A stretch of 9,694 nt of DNA from an uncultured bacterium (GCA_905214825.1 CAJMNV010000072.1:1-9694), one strand, 5' to 3'. Shown: positions 1-7,127, counted from the stretch's first letter. The notes: generated from the sequence alone by a model not told the origin. Numbers and translations are program-made.

Positions 1-45
1 CAGCTTATCTGGCATACATGTATAAACAAAAAACCCTTTAAATGC
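1..45 (-). pseudogene. glf: In-frame continuation of glf beyond its TAA stop
   Basis: Reading on the minus strand in the same frame after the TAA at 48-46, the sequence encodes AFKGFFVYTCMPDKL up to the window edge. This resembles the conserved UDP-galactopyranose mutase segment with a YTG(M/P)IDE core that follows the point where the upstream frame stops. The homology therefore runs through the stop without a frame change. The core is imperfect: Cys stands where the family has Gly, and Pro where Ile is expected. That fits either a decaying gene or low-quality sequence at a contig end. The rest of the C-terminal part (about 100 residues by family length) lies outside the window. Confidence 0.6.
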
Positions 46-777
46 TTATCCTTGTAACAGAATGGTACCATCATATTCAAATTTGATAATACCATCCATA
101 TCTATATTCAACCAACATTCTATATTTTCATGATTAAGCATATTTTCAAACAATGCTGTATATCCATCTACGGGCATTTGCTGAATTTTATCGTTAAAAT
201 AACGATTGTCATACCCCAATACAACCGGCACACGTTCCAAAACAGAACGGTCTACATTTTCTGCCTTACGAACGCCCCATTGTTTTATGGTATATCCTTC
301 AAACACATTGCTGTATATATAATGTCCCAATGTTTTGACAACTTTTTCTTCACAATCCATCAATTCCAAAACAGATACTCTTTGTCTGTTGCCAAAATAC
401 TGTTGCAAATACATTTGCAATATTTTACATTGTTGTGCAGAAAACAAATTTTCCATAGAATAGAAATTAAATGGAATGGGCACTTCTGTTCCTTTTATCA
501 TACCTTTCACACGATGTTGATATTGCTTCCATTTTCCAAATTTATCCAAATATTTTACAACTTCTTCATTATTGGTATGAAAAATATGTGGGCCATACTG
601 ATGTATCAAGATACCATTATCGTCTATTTTGTCATACATATTACCACCAATATGATTTCTTTTTTCCACCACAAGCACGTGTTTTCCTGCCTCTGCCAGC
701 TCTCTTGCAGCCACAGTTCCTGCAAGTCCTGCCCCAACTACAATTACATCTGGCATCTTTTTCGACCAAACATTCAT
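46..777 (-). CDS. glf: UDP-galactopyranose mutase, truncated by an in-frame stop
   Basis: UDP-galactopyranose mutase is a cytoplasmic flavoenzyme that interconverts UDP-galactopyranose and UDP-galactofuranose, the donor for galactofuranose in surface glycans. Visible features: the FAD-binding Rossmann motif GAGLAG (residues 15-20) with the strand-end acid E38 and GG at 44-45, the family block YGPHIFHT (61-68), YTIKQWG (162-168) with the substrate-site Trp, R182 in RVPV (aligning by my recollection with catalytic Arg174 of the Klebsiella enzyme), RYF (192-194) and GYT near residue 206. The frame gives 243 residues where the family has about 370, so the second half of the active site is missing. 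The start has a GAGG Shine-Dalgarno at 787-790, nine bases upstream, and overlaps the preceding stop as ATGA. Met8 is an alternative start closer to the usual family N-terminus. The family is certain. As it stands the product should be inactive. Confidence 0.88.
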   Translation of the reverse strand: MNVWSKKMPDVIVVGAGLAGTVAARELAEAGKHVLVVEKRNHIGGNMYDKIDDNGILIHQYGPHIFHTNNEEVVKYLDKFGKWKQYQHRVKGMIKGTEVPIPFNFYSMENLFSAQQCKILQMYLQQYFGNRQRVSVLELMDCEEKVVKTLGHYIYSNVFEGYTIKQWGVRKAENVDRSVLERVPVVLGYDNRYFNDKIQQMPVDGYTALFENMLNHENIECWLNIDMDGIIKFEYDGTILLQG

Positions 778-1823
778 ATCGTATTACCTCTTTCTTCGTA
801 TATCTTTAACTTTTTTCTACGATAGTATAAATGACTGATACCCCATATACCGGCGCTAAACACCAACACCAAATAAAAACTAATACTTCTGGAAAGACAC
901 AATGATGCTGTCAATAAATCCCCTGTAAACACAGAAGCAAAAACCGTTGCATACACCAATTCCGATATCCCTGCTGAACCCGGAAACGGCAACATATCCA
1001 CAGCAATATAAACCGCTGCTTGCAACAACATGATTGTCCATATACTTTCTTGTTCCAAACCCATACCACGATAAATCAACCATGTCAAAAAGAACAAACT
1101 GCTTCTTTGCAATAGTGTCATAATCGTTGCCACAACAATTTTGATTGTATGTTTCCGAAAAAATTGTACGACCTCTCCATAATGTGCCACAGCCTCTTGT
1201 ATTTTGTTCATACGAAAATCATCTGGTTTCAAAATACAGAGTTTCACCAATGTTTTTTCCACAAATACCGCCACAGCCATTGCATAACGAGGTGTCACCA
1301 TCACCCATACCAATATCGCAACCAATATTGTGTTGAGTATAATACCCAAAAAAAACAGCCATGTATATTCTGCAAAATATATTTGGATATTCTCCCTCCA
1401 TAATATTGTAATCAAAATTCCGATAATTGCCAATATAAATTTATATAATATTGCAACAACCATCAAAACAGGTGTGCTGTCAGCCAATCGAATACCTGCT
1501 TTATTCATATAATACAGTTGTACAGGTTGTCCACCTGTTGCTGATGGTGTAATGCCAGAAAAGAAAAATCCAACAAACGACCAACCCACACATTGCACCA
1601 ACGATATTTTCAAATGCAGTGCCTGCAGTAAATACCAAATAATACTGCCTTCTGCTGCCACAAAAAACAAAGAGGCAATAATACCTGCGAAAATCCAAAT
1701 TTTATCCGTCTGTGCAATCGCTGCATACACAGCCCCCATATCATTATTTTTGATAATCACAAATGCCGTCACACCCATTAGCAGTATCAAAAGCATGATA
1801 CTGCCAAAATACTTACGTCCCAT
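774..1823 (-). CDS. LPG-synthase-TM / UPF0104 (YbhN-like) integral membrane protein
   Basis: This 349-residue polytopic membrane protein belongs to the lysylphosphatidylglycerol synthase TM region family (UPF0104, COG0392; the family of YbhN and the membrane half of MprF). The diagnostic block GFFFSGITPSATGGQP lies at residues 85-100, followed by a string of hydrophobic segments to about residue 335 and a basic C-terminal tail. There is no C-terminal aminoacyl-transferase domain, so it is not a full MprF. Stand-alone members are mostly uncharacterised and are often suggested to move or modify lipid-linked compounds; that role is inference here. It starts with ATG behind AAAGGAG, overlaps the end of the papain-like gene by 11 bases and overlaps glf by four (ATGA). 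The three genes are thus almost certainly co-transcribed and translationally coupled. The product would sit in the cytoplasmic membrane beside a glycosyltransferase and a nucleotide-sugar mutase, which suggests lipid-linked glycan work. Confidence 0.85.
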   Translation of the reverse strand: MGRKYFGSIMLLILLMGVTAFVIIKNNDMGAVYAAIAQTDKIWIFAGIIASLFFVAAEGSIIWYLLQALHLKISLVQCVGWSFVGFFFSGITPSATGGQPVQLYYMNKAGIRLADSTPVLMVVAILYKFILAIIGILITILWRENIQIYFAEYTWLFFLGIILNTILVAILVWVMVTPRYAMAVAVFVEKTLVKLCILKPDDFRMNKIQEAVAHYGEVVQFFRKHTIKIVVATIMTLLQRSSLFFLTWLIYRGMGLEQESIWTIMLLQAAVYIAVDMLPFPGSAGISELVYATVFASVFTGDLLTASLCLSRSISFYLVLVFSAGIWGISHLYYRRKKLKIYEERGNTI

Positions 1824-2379
1824 AAACTTCTCCTTTTACAAACAATGGATGTTCATGATGCAAAAAATCTGTCAACAATCCTTCATACAAAAAATCTGTG
1901 TTTTCCAATTCATAAAAATCTCTGGGTGTCACCAGTGAAAAATGTTTCTCAAACAAATCCAGCCCTACTTCTTGCAAACATCTTGCCAAAAATGAAGAAC
2001 AAGTATAATGATTTTTTTGATAAAATGGTTTTTTCAGCAGTATAAACGGCAGTCCAATGATACAGTAATGATACTGAAAACGTTTCGGATAACATGCTTC
2101 CATTTTGGCTTGTAACATTTGTTTTTGTTCCAATGTGCAGTCGATTGCAATAATTTTATATTTGGCAGTCGGAAATACTTTTGCAATTTTTTGTGTATCT
2201 TCTTTGATAAATCCTGCAAAAAACGTCACTGCCGGATTACGCCGCCCCACACTATATACATTTTCCAACTTTTGGTCAAATGCCATCGACACATGACAGT
2301 AATTGATTTTTGTTGTTTTTCTGATAATTTCTGCAAAAAATCCAGGTGTATCCACCAAGGCAAAATATAATTTTTCCAT
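1813..2379 (-). CDS. Permuted papain-like (YiiX/C92- or NlpC/P60-type) cysteine hydrolase
   Basis: This 188-residue protein has the residue order of circularly permuted papain-fold enzymes (YiiX/YaeF, Peptidase C92, related to permuted NlpC/P60). The likely catalytic His comes first, in CHVSMAFD (His29), and the nucleophile Cys follows far downstream, in YTCSSFLA (Cys127) at the start of a helix. The N-terminal FALVDTPGFF and the hydrophobic stretch around 105-115 also fit the fold. No signal peptide is visible, so it probably acts in the cytoplasm or at the inner face of the membrane. Members hydrolyse or transfer amide, peptide or acyl bonds; the substrate cannot be told from sequence. It follows the glycosyltransferase after 41 bases with only a weak ribosome binding site (GGTGAAAG), and its end overlaps the UPF0104 start. 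Fold call fairly good; function unknown. Confidence 0.65.
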   Translation of the reverse strand: MEKLYFALVDTPGFFAEIIRKTTKINYCHVSMAFDQKLENVYSVGRRNPAVTFFAGFIKEDTQKIAKVFPTAKYKIIAIDCTLEQKQMLQAKMEACYPKRFQYHYCIIGLPFILLKKPFYQKNHYTCSSFLARCLQEVGLDLFEKHFSLVTPRDFYELENTDFLYEGLLTDFLHHEHPLFVKGEVYGT

Positions 2380-2420
2380 ACTTTCACCAACTTTCTATGG
2401 GTGCATACCCCCATCAAAAT

Positions 2421-3437
2421 TCACTGAAATTTCACAATCTTCCTTGCCAAACGATACCCTGTCACGGTTGCAAAATCGCCCAATCTACCTGGTAAATAAG
2501 TCAATCCACTCAATCGTTTGTATCGCAATGTTTTATATAATCCTTTGTCTAATTGTCGCATATGCTCCCAAAGGTCTTTTCGTTTTTCTCTTGCATCTTT
2601 ATCACCAATCAAAAGCAAGTGAATAGAAGAAATCGCCATCATAACAGAAATATTTCTTGTCATATATGTTGCCAGCTTTGGTTCTTGCACCTGTGAAATA
2701 TCAGCACATTCCGAAACCAATTTTGTCACCAGTATTTGTTGATCAATGCGTTTCATCAACACTTTTTCATTGACAGATTGGTCCTCTCTACCAATAAAAT
2801 AATGGTATAAATCCACATCTAAGTAACAAATATGTTCCACATATGGCAATGGCTGATATGCGAAAATATTATCCACATAAAATGTGTGTTTCGGCAATTT
2901 GACACCACATTTTCTCAATATTTCTGTTTTGAATATCAAAGCATGCATAATCAAATATTGCGTTGGTAAAAATTTTCCAATTTCATGCCAACCACATATT
3001 TTCTCTTTTTTAAATACGTTTTTGTATTGTATTTGTTGTTGTCTGCCTTCATATAAATGGTCATATATGTAATTACACACCAACATATCCACATCTATTT
3101 GATTTTTATACCAATATTCCATGCAATCCAATACTTTTTGCAGTGCCTCTGTATCCACCCAATCATCAGAATCCACCACTTTATAATATAAACCACTTGC
3201 TTCTTGCAATCCAACGTTCACACCCTGCCCATGCCCCTGATTTTCTTGGTGTACGACTTTGACAATCGTTGGATATTTTTGTGCATACATATCTGCAATT
3301 TCTCCAGTACGGTCTGATGAACCATCATCGACAATCACAATTTCCACACGTTCCCCACCGGTTAGCAGTGTATCAATGCAGCGTTCCATATAATCTTGTG
3401 AATTATAACTAGGCACTGCAAATGTCATCAATTTCAT
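2421..3437 (-). CDS. Family 2 glycosyltransferase
   Basis: This 338-residue protein has a GT-A fold N-terminus of glycosyltransferase family 2. FAVPSYNSQDYMERCIDTLL at residues 6-25 is the first beta-alpha unit. VDDGSSDRT (36-44) binds the nucleotide sugar, NQGHGQG (66-72) is typical of the family, and DSDDW (89-93) holds the metal-binding DxD-type acids. The C-terminal 150 residues look helical with no clear membrane span, so the enzyme is probably peripheral at the cytoplasmic face. It would add a sugar from a nucleotide donor to a glycan or lipid acceptor; the sugar cannot be read from sequence. Galactofuranose is possible given glf three genes downstream, but that is inference. It is the first gene of the surface operon, begins with ATG behind AAAGGAAG, and has an AT-rich leader with a candidate promoter. 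Confidence 0.88.
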   Translation of the reverse strand: MKLMTFAVPSYNSQDYMERCIDTLLTGGERVEIVIVDDGSSDRTGEIADMYAQKYPTIVKVVHQENQGHGQGVNVGLQEASGLYYKVVDSDDWVDTEALQKVLDCMEYWYKNQIDVDMLVCNYIYDHLYEGRQQQIQYKNVFKKEKICGWHEIGKFLPTQYLIMHALIFKTEILRKCGVKLPKHTFYVDNIFAYQPLPYVEHICYLDVDLYHYFIGREDQSVNEKVLMKRIDQQILVTKLVSECADISQVQEPKLATYMTRNISVMMAISSIHLLLIGDKDAREKRKDLWEHMRQLDKGLYKTLRYKRLSGLTYLPGRLGDFATVTGYRLARKIVKFQ

Positions 3438-3506
3438 TCGTTTTCTTCCTTTCTTTTATCTCCCTTTTCCCTCAGCTTTTTATATTATATTATATTTATA
3501 CATAAA

Positions 3507-3536
3507 ATTATAGCAAAATAATTTAAAATCTGTTCT
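3507..3536 (-). promoter_or_regulatory. Candidate sigma-A promoter of the surface-glycan operon
   Basis: On the minus strand an extended -10 element, TGCTATAAT (3515-3507), is preceded 18 bases upstream by a weak -35 match, AGAACA (3536-3531). It would give a leader of roughly 60 bases ahead of the glycosyltransferase ATG. Two more TATAAT hexamers lie just downstream at 3494-3489 and 3489-3484 in very AT-rich DNA, so the exact start site is uncertain. Confidence 0.45.
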
Positions 3537-3609
3537 AAGAAATTCTAAAAAATTTATTAAGAAACAAAAAAACGTATATTCTTTTTATTTCATTTTTTCT
3601 ATACAAAAC

Positions 3610-3640
3610 AAAAAAGCACATAAAAACGATGTGCTTTTTT
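3610..3640 (-). terminator. Rho-independent terminator of the spoIIIA operon
   Basis: An 11-bp perfect inverted repeat (AAAAAAGCACA / TGTGCTTTTTT) encloses a 9-base loop. On the minus strand the stem ends in TTTTTT followed by GTTTTG, a U-rich tail. It lies 17 bases past the spoIIIAH stop. The stem is T-flanked on the plus strand too, so it could work in both directions, although no plus-strand gene ends here. Bases 3438-3656 hold only this terminator and the promoter region of the surface operon. Confidence 0.8.
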
Positions 3641-3656
3641 ATACTTTTTTTGTATT

Positions 3657-4298
3657 TTATTTTGTTTGTTTCCAAGTAGAAATTCTGATTTGGTCTGCAC
3701 GGTATCCTGTTTTTCTTTTTACAATATCTTCAATCTGTGCCACTTCTGCCTCTGTCAGATTATCTTTGCTGACAACCACATCAACTGTTTCATCATCAAT
3801 ACGCACATAAGCATCGGTAAAACCTTTTGCTTTAATCATAGCTTCTGCTGCGGTTTCTTTTTCCAATCTTTGTTGCAATTCCAACATACTGTCACTGCAA
3901 GCGGATTTTTGTGTTTCGCTGATATTGTCATTGTTTAACATTTCTGTCAGAATATCTTTTTGTTTTGCTCTGGACTGCTCTCTATCCAATTTCGCCTCCG
4001 CAAAATAATTTGACATATCCCCTTTGCTTTCTGCGTTCACAAATACCGCCGCACCATCACCTGTTGTGGTAGATGCTTCTGCTGTAATGGGATCAAGTTG
4101 TGTTGTGTCGTCCACATCGTCAGGCAATACAGAAAAATCATCTTGTAATGCTGCTGTCATATCACTTTCTTCTGTCAGTTGCATGGCTGTTTTTGTGCCT
4201 TCTGATGTTTTGCTTTCTTGAAAATTCAAATACCCTGCTGCTGCAATCATCACTGCCAATGCTGTCACAACCACTTGATTTCTTTTCATTGTAAACAT
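3657..4298 (-). CDS. spoIIIAH: Stage III sporulation protein AH (channel ring protein)
   Basis: SpoIIIAH is the mother-cell membrane protein that interacts across the intermembrane space with forespore SpoIIQ and forms part of the A-Q channel. The 213-residue product has a short basic N-terminus, one membrane span (about residues 8-25), a low-complexity Ser/Thr/Asp/Glu-rich linker, and a C-terminal ring-building (YscJ/FliF-like) domain of roughly 100 residues beginning near the SRAKQKDIL segment. The open frame extends six codons further to a TTG at 4316. Those codons are the AGGAGG ribosome binding site itself, so the ATG at 4298 is the real start. It is the last gene of the operon, 21 bases after spoIIIAG, and is followed by a terminator. 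Context and domain make the call firm. Confidence 0.93.
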   Translation of the reverse strand: MFTMKRNQVVVTALAVMIAAAGYLNFQESKTSEGTKTAMQLTEESDMTAALQDDFSVLPDDVDDTTQLDPITAEASTTTGDGAAVFVNAESKGDMSNYFAEAKLDREQSRAKQKDILTEMLNNDNISETQKSACSDSMLELQQRLEKETAAEAMIKAKGFTDAYVRIDDETVDVVVSKDNLTEAEVAQIEDIVKRKTGYRADQIRISTWKQTK

Positions 4299-4307
4299 AT
4301 TCTTTTG

Positions 4308-4313
4308 CCTCCT
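4308..4313 (-). promoter_or_regulatory. Ribosome binding site that fixes the spoIIIAH start
   Basis: AGGAGG on the minus strand lies nine bases before the ATG at 4298. A longer in-frame reading from TTG at 4316 would translate this Shine-Dalgarno as Arg-Arg and should be discarded. Confidence 0.85.
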
Positions 4314-4319
4314 CAAACA

Positions 4320-4889
4320 TTATGATTTCATTTTCAATACTGCAATTTTATGTGCAGGTACTTCCAATAATGCCTGTGCTGCACTGTTCAAAGCTTGGCT
4401 AACGGTTGGATTCTCACCGCCTTGTGCCACAATCACAATCCCCTCCACCTGTGGTGCATATTCTGTCACCATCAATGGCGATTGCATACCTTTGCCATCT
4501 TCTGACAGCACAATTTTTTGTTCCAAACGATTGCTTTCCTCCTCTCCTTTTGTTATTTTTTCTGATATTTCTTCTTTTGCCCATACATTTTCTTTCGTGG
4601 TACGATATGTAAGCATCACTTTTACCTGTCCTGCCCCTTCAATTTGGCTCAATATCTGTTCCATTTGTTGTTCCAATGTGCGTTCTGTGCGTGTTTGTTC
4701 TTTGACACATTCTGTTTGTGTTATTGTGTTTGGCACATCATTTTCTTTTGTGGTTTGTACTTCTTTGGGTGTCAAAAAATGACTACTTCCAAATAAAAGT
4801 AAAATCCCAAATATAAATGCTGTCACAATCTGTCCGGTTGCTTTTTTATTTTCTTTCAAAAAAAATTTTCTGAAAAAATCGTACTTCAT
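4320..4889 (-). CDS. spoIIIAG: Stage III sporulation protein AG (channel ring protein)
   Basis: SpoIIIAG assembles the large mother-cell ring of the A-Q channel. The 189-residue product has a basic N-terminus (FFRKFFLKENKK), one membrane span at about residues 18-38, a polar linker, and a C-terminal ring-building domain. The family hallmarks are visible: an EGAGQVKVML strand, an acidic insert of the kind that forms the beta-barrel in this family, PQVEGIVIVAQGG, and the terminal HKIAVLKM strand. An ATG at 4928 in the same frame would add 13 residues, but it has no Shine-Dalgarno, whereas the ATG at 4889 has GGGAGG nine bases upstream. It is somewhat shorter than the Bacillus subtilis protein (about 229 residues by recollection). 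Co-transcribed with its neighbours. Confidence 0.92.
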   Translation of the reverse strand: MKYDFFRKFFLKENKKATGQIVTAFIFGILLLFGSSHFLTPKEVQTTKENDVPNTITQTECVKEQTRTERTLEQQMEQILSQIEGAGQVKVMLTYRTTKENVWAKEEISEKITKGEEESNRLEQKIVLSEDGKGMQSPLMVTEYAPQVEGIVIVAQGGENPTVSQALNSAAQALLEVPAHKIAVLKMKS

Positions 4890-4898
4890 AACAGACAA

Positions 4899-4904
4899 CC
4901 TCCC
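4899..4904 (-). promoter_or_regulatory. Ribosome binding site that fixes the spoIIIAG start
   Basis: GGGAGG on the minus strand lies nine bases before the ATG at 4889. It favours this start over the in-frame ATG at 4928, which lacks a comparable site. Confidence 0.75.
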
Positions 4905-4932
4905 TTGTTGTATCTTTCCTTTTATCATGTTA

Positions 4933-5379
4933 TCATGGTGTTTTTATCAAAATATTTTCTTCTTTCAAACCATATTTTTTTGCAATACTGTTTTCCATAC
5001 CTGCCATTTTTTCTTCTATGATAATTTCCATATTATAGATATTATCACCTTGTTGTTGCATATTCACAGATACAATTTGTGGATATTCTTTTTGCAATTC
5101 TGTCAATATCGTTTGTTCTACGGTTTTTTCCACCCATTTTTGTTGTAATTGTGTATCGTATTTGGGTTGCGTGGCAATAATTTGATGCATTTTGATTTCC
5201 GCATTTTCTGTATCAAACAATCGCCATATGGGTTCTATCATTGCCGTCAAAACCAAAACACCCAACACCCATTTTGTATATTGACGAAATGTCCCATTTG
5301 GTAAAAACAAACTTGCCGTAGCAGAAAATACAATCAAAGCGGTTATAGTTTTTATATATGCAGTAAATGCCTCTGTCAT
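4933..5379 (-). CDS. spoIIIAF: Stage III sporulation protein AF
   Basis: SpoIIIAF is a mother-cell membrane component of the A-Q channel with a ring-building domain. The 148-residue product has two N-terminal membrane spans (about residues 8-26 and 36-50) joined by the short FLPNGTFRQYTKW loop typical of the family. A soluble C-terminal domain of about 95 residues follows, with an alternating helix/strand pattern (YPQIVSVNMQQ, YNMEIIIEE, ENILIKTP). It is clearly shorter than the roughly 200-residue Bacillus subtilis protein, the difference lying in the soluble part, but the frame is open and well placed with no sign of frameshift. The start is ATG behind AGGAGGAGG. The Shine-Dalgarno overlaps the spoIIIAE stop region, suggesting coupling. 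Confidence 0.9.
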   Translation of the reverse strand: MTEAFTAYIKTITALIVFSATASLFLPNGTFRQYTKWVLGVLVLTAMIEPIWRLFDTENAEIKMHQIIATQPKYDTQLQQKWVEKTVEQTILTELQKEYPQIVSVNMQQQGDNIYNMEIIIEEKMAGMENSIAKKYGLKEENILIKTP

Positions 5380-5393
5380 GCCTGCACCTCCTC

Positions 5394-6506
5394 CTAAAAA
5401 ACGCCAAGCAATAATATTACCGAAAACAAAAACATCACCTCAGCCAAAAACACAACACCCAAAAGTAATGCTGTATATTCTCCTGCAATGCCAATACATT
5501 CCACAAGCCTTGTTTCACATATAGACTCTGCAACTGCCGCTGTCAATTTGAATATCAATGTCATCACAACCAATTTCATGAGCAATGGCAAACAAACCAG
5601 TATCAACACCACAACCGCCACAACCATCGTACCATTGCGTAATGTGCCTGCAACTGCCGCCGCTGTATCCACCGCACCACCCATCACATCACCAACCACA
5701 GGCACTGCATTGACTGCGATTTTTGCCGTTTTGACTGCCAATCCATTGACAACACCACCACCGATTTTCTGCAATGACAACAACAGCATAAAACCACCTG
5801 CCAAACCCTTCATACCCCATGAAATGCCTTGTTTGAGCAATTTTGCAAAACGTTGTACCATTGCTTTTTCAGACAAGCGGTCTGTCATTTCCAAAGCAAC
5901 TGCCGCCAACAATATTGGCACAATCACCGCTTTCATCAAAAAAGCAATCAATGTGCAACCAGTCATCATTGCTGGCCCCATCAATGCTGTTTGTGTCAAA
6001 TTGCCCGACGATGATGCCAATGCCAAAAATACTGGCAACATCAAACCAAATAAATCGGCAGTTTGTCCCACTCTGGAAACCACCACTTCTGTAATTTCAA
6101 AAAAAGTCGTAATCATAATTGCCACCAAAACCATATAACACACATAAAAACCCATTTCCCCAACTTCTTTTCCTTGAAACGAGTGGCTGACTGTTCGCAA
6201 TACTGCCGCCAATATTGTCACCATCAACAGTTGTATGACCAATGTCTTTTGTTTGGCAATTTCTCCAAAAGCCATTTCCCCCAGCTTTTGCAAACAATCT
6301 TTCATAGAAAATGAAATATCACCCTCAATCAAATCCAGTAACAAATCCGAAAAGCTTGTCCCTTCCAAATATGTTTCCGTTGCTACATCAATTTCTCGCA
6401 AATCCAAATCTTCCAAATATTGTGCCGCTGTATCCTCCACTGCATACACAGGCATTGGGGCAAACAAAAATAGAAGCAGACATATCAAAATTTTACACAA
6501 TTTCAT
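5394..6506 (-). CDS. spoIIIAE: Stage III sporulation protein AE
   Basis: SpoIIIAE is the large polytopic membrane component of the A-Q channel, often compared with export-gate or permease-like subunits. The 370-residue product begins with a clear signal peptide (MKLCKILICLLLFLFAPMPVYA, cleavage plausible after VYA). An acidic stretch of about 65 residues follows (from VEDTAAQYLEDLDLREID). The rest holds roughly seven hydrophobic segments, with Gly/Ala-rich runs such as the AVNAVPVVGDVMGGAVDTAA loop region typical of the family, and a hydrophobic C-terminus. A longer frame opens at an ATG at 6539, but it overlaps spoIIIAD and reads through the AAAGGGGG ribosome binding site, so the ATG at 6506 is chosen. 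This leaves a 13-base gap after spoIIIAD. Firm call. Confidence 0.93.
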   Translation of the reverse strand: MKLCKILICLLLFLFAPMPVYAVEDTAAQYLEDLDLREIDVATETYLEGTSFSDLLLDLIEGDISFSMKDCLQKLGEMAFGEIAKQKTLVIQLLMVTILAAVLRTVSHSFQGKEVGEMGFYVCYMVLVAIMITTFFEITEVVVSRVGQTADLFGLMLPVFLALASSSGNLTQTALMGPAMMTGCTLIAFLMKAVIVPILLAAVALEMTDRLSEKAMVQRFAKLLKQGISWGMKGLAGGFMLLLSLQKIGGGVVNGLAVKTAKIAVNAVPVVGDVMGGAVDTAAAVAGTLRNGTMVVAVVVLILVCLPLLMKLVVMTLIFKLTAAVAESICETRLVECIGIAGEYTALLLGVVFLAEVMFLFSVILLLGVF

Positions 6507-6512
6507 ATTATG

Positions 6513-6520
6513 CCCCCTTT
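6513..6520 (-). promoter_or_regulatory. Ribosome binding site that fixes the spoIIIAE start
   Basis: AAAGGGGG on the minus strand lies six bases before the ATG at 6506. That ATG opens onto an ideal signal peptide, whereas the upstream in-frame ATG at 6539 would put 11 unrelated residues in front of it. Confidence 0.8.
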
Positions 6521-6903
6521 TATACCAACGACAGCACAACGTCCAAAAGCCCTTTCAACACAGGTGCAGAAACTGCCATAATCAACACTTTACCCGCAAG
6601 TTCAATTTTTGCCGCAATGGCACTTTCTCCCGCATCTGTACAAAGTTGTGCCCCAAATTGTGACAAATACGCAATACCAATCACTTTCAACACAATACCA
6701 AAATACATCTCTGAAACACCTGCCGTATCTGCCATATCATGCAACATATTTAAAATTTCATGCAGTGGTGTAAAAATGCCAAAAAAGAGCAAAATACCCG
6801 TTATCATAGCGACCAATAAAGCAAATTGTGGATTTTCTTTTTTCAAAAGCATTGCCAAAAAAGCTCCCAAAAGCCCCAGCAACACCATTTGTCCCATATC
6901 CAA
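6520..6903 (-). CDS. spoIIIAD: Stage III sporulation protein AD
   Basis: SpoIIIAD is a small polytopic membrane subunit of the mother-cell channel complex. The 127-residue product shows about four hydrophobic segments: residues 6-20, 28-46, the segment around GIVLKVIGIAYLSQFG, and the C-terminal KVLIMAVSAPVLKGLLDVVLSL. The conserved AQLCTDAGESAIAAKIELAGK block of the SpoIIIAC/AD family sits between the last two. Its length matches the family. The start is TTG at 6903 with AGGAGGGG seven bases upstream; the ATG two codons later is an alternative differing by two residues. Eleven bases separate it from spoIIIAC, and the Shine-Dalgarno begins at the spoIIIAC stop, indicating coupled translation. 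Confidence 0.92.
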   Translation of the reverse strand: MDMGQMVLLGLLGAFLAMLLKKENPQFALLVAMITGILLFFGIFTPLHEILNMLHDMADTAGVSEMYFGIVLKVIGIAYLSQFGAQLCTDAGESAIAAKIELAGKVLIMAVSAPVLKGLLDVVLSLV

Positions 6904-6914
6904 AGCAACCCCTC

Positions 6915-7109
6915 CTAAAAACGAAACATCGTTTCCATGGTTTCAAACAATGTCCCAATATACTGTATCACCCAAAACAGCACCACAACCAAACCTGCCA
7001 ATGTTGTCAGCATAGCTTGTTCTTCTCTACCTGCTCGTTGCAATATTTGGTTCAGTACCGCAACCAATATCCCCACTGCGGCAATCCGAAATATAATGCT
7101 AATGTCCAT
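6915..7109 (-). CDS. spoIIIAC: Stage III sporulation protein AC
   Basis: SpoIIIAC is a very small membrane subunit (two spans) of the A-Q channel, related to SpoIIIAD. The 64-residue product carries the strongly conserved centre GREEQAMLTTLAGLVVVLFWV, preceded by a first span around IAAVGILVAVLNQIL. A GTG codon directly before the ATG (at 7112) could add one residue. The ATG at 7109, nine bases after GGAGG, gives the usual MDISIIF family N-terminus, so I prefer it. The gene lies 18 bases after spoIIIAB. Length and sequence match the family closely. Confidence 0.94.
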   Translation of the reverse strand: MDISIIFRIAAVGILVAVLNQILQRAGREEQAMLTTLAGLVVVLFWVIQYIGTLFETMETMFRF

Positions 7110-7127
7110 CACAAAATCCCTCCTTAC

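Noticed and set aside
130..825. 231-codon open frame on the plus strand opposite glf
   Set aside because: It is antisense to a recognisable FAD enzyme, is rich in Phe, His, Ile and Cys as expected from complement of AT-rich coding DNA, and matches no family I know.
2397..2414. Possible hairpin (ATGGG...CCCAT) between the glycosyltransferase and papain-like genes
   Set aside because: The stem is only 4-5 bp with no U tract, inside an apparent operon. It is not a credible terminator.
3547..3576. A second LytTR-like pair (TACGTTTTT and AAATTTTTT, 12-bp spacer, minus strand)
   Set aside because: The half-sites are homopolymeric and the second lacks the G of the core GTT. In DNA this AT-rich such matches are expected by chance. 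It serves as a caution for the 8629-8659 site.
5488..6138. 216-codon open frame on the plus strand inside spoIIIAE
   Set aside because: It is a low-complexity Thr/Ala/Asn/Pro-rich antisense shadow of the Gly/Ala/Val-rich spoIIIAE codons, with no ribosome binding site or domain.
6311..7015. 234-codon open frame on the plus strand spanning spoIIIAE to spoIIIAC
   Set aside because: It crosses three conserved minus-strand genes and their junctions, and its composition (Pro, Asn, Ser, Lys) is that of an antisense shadow.
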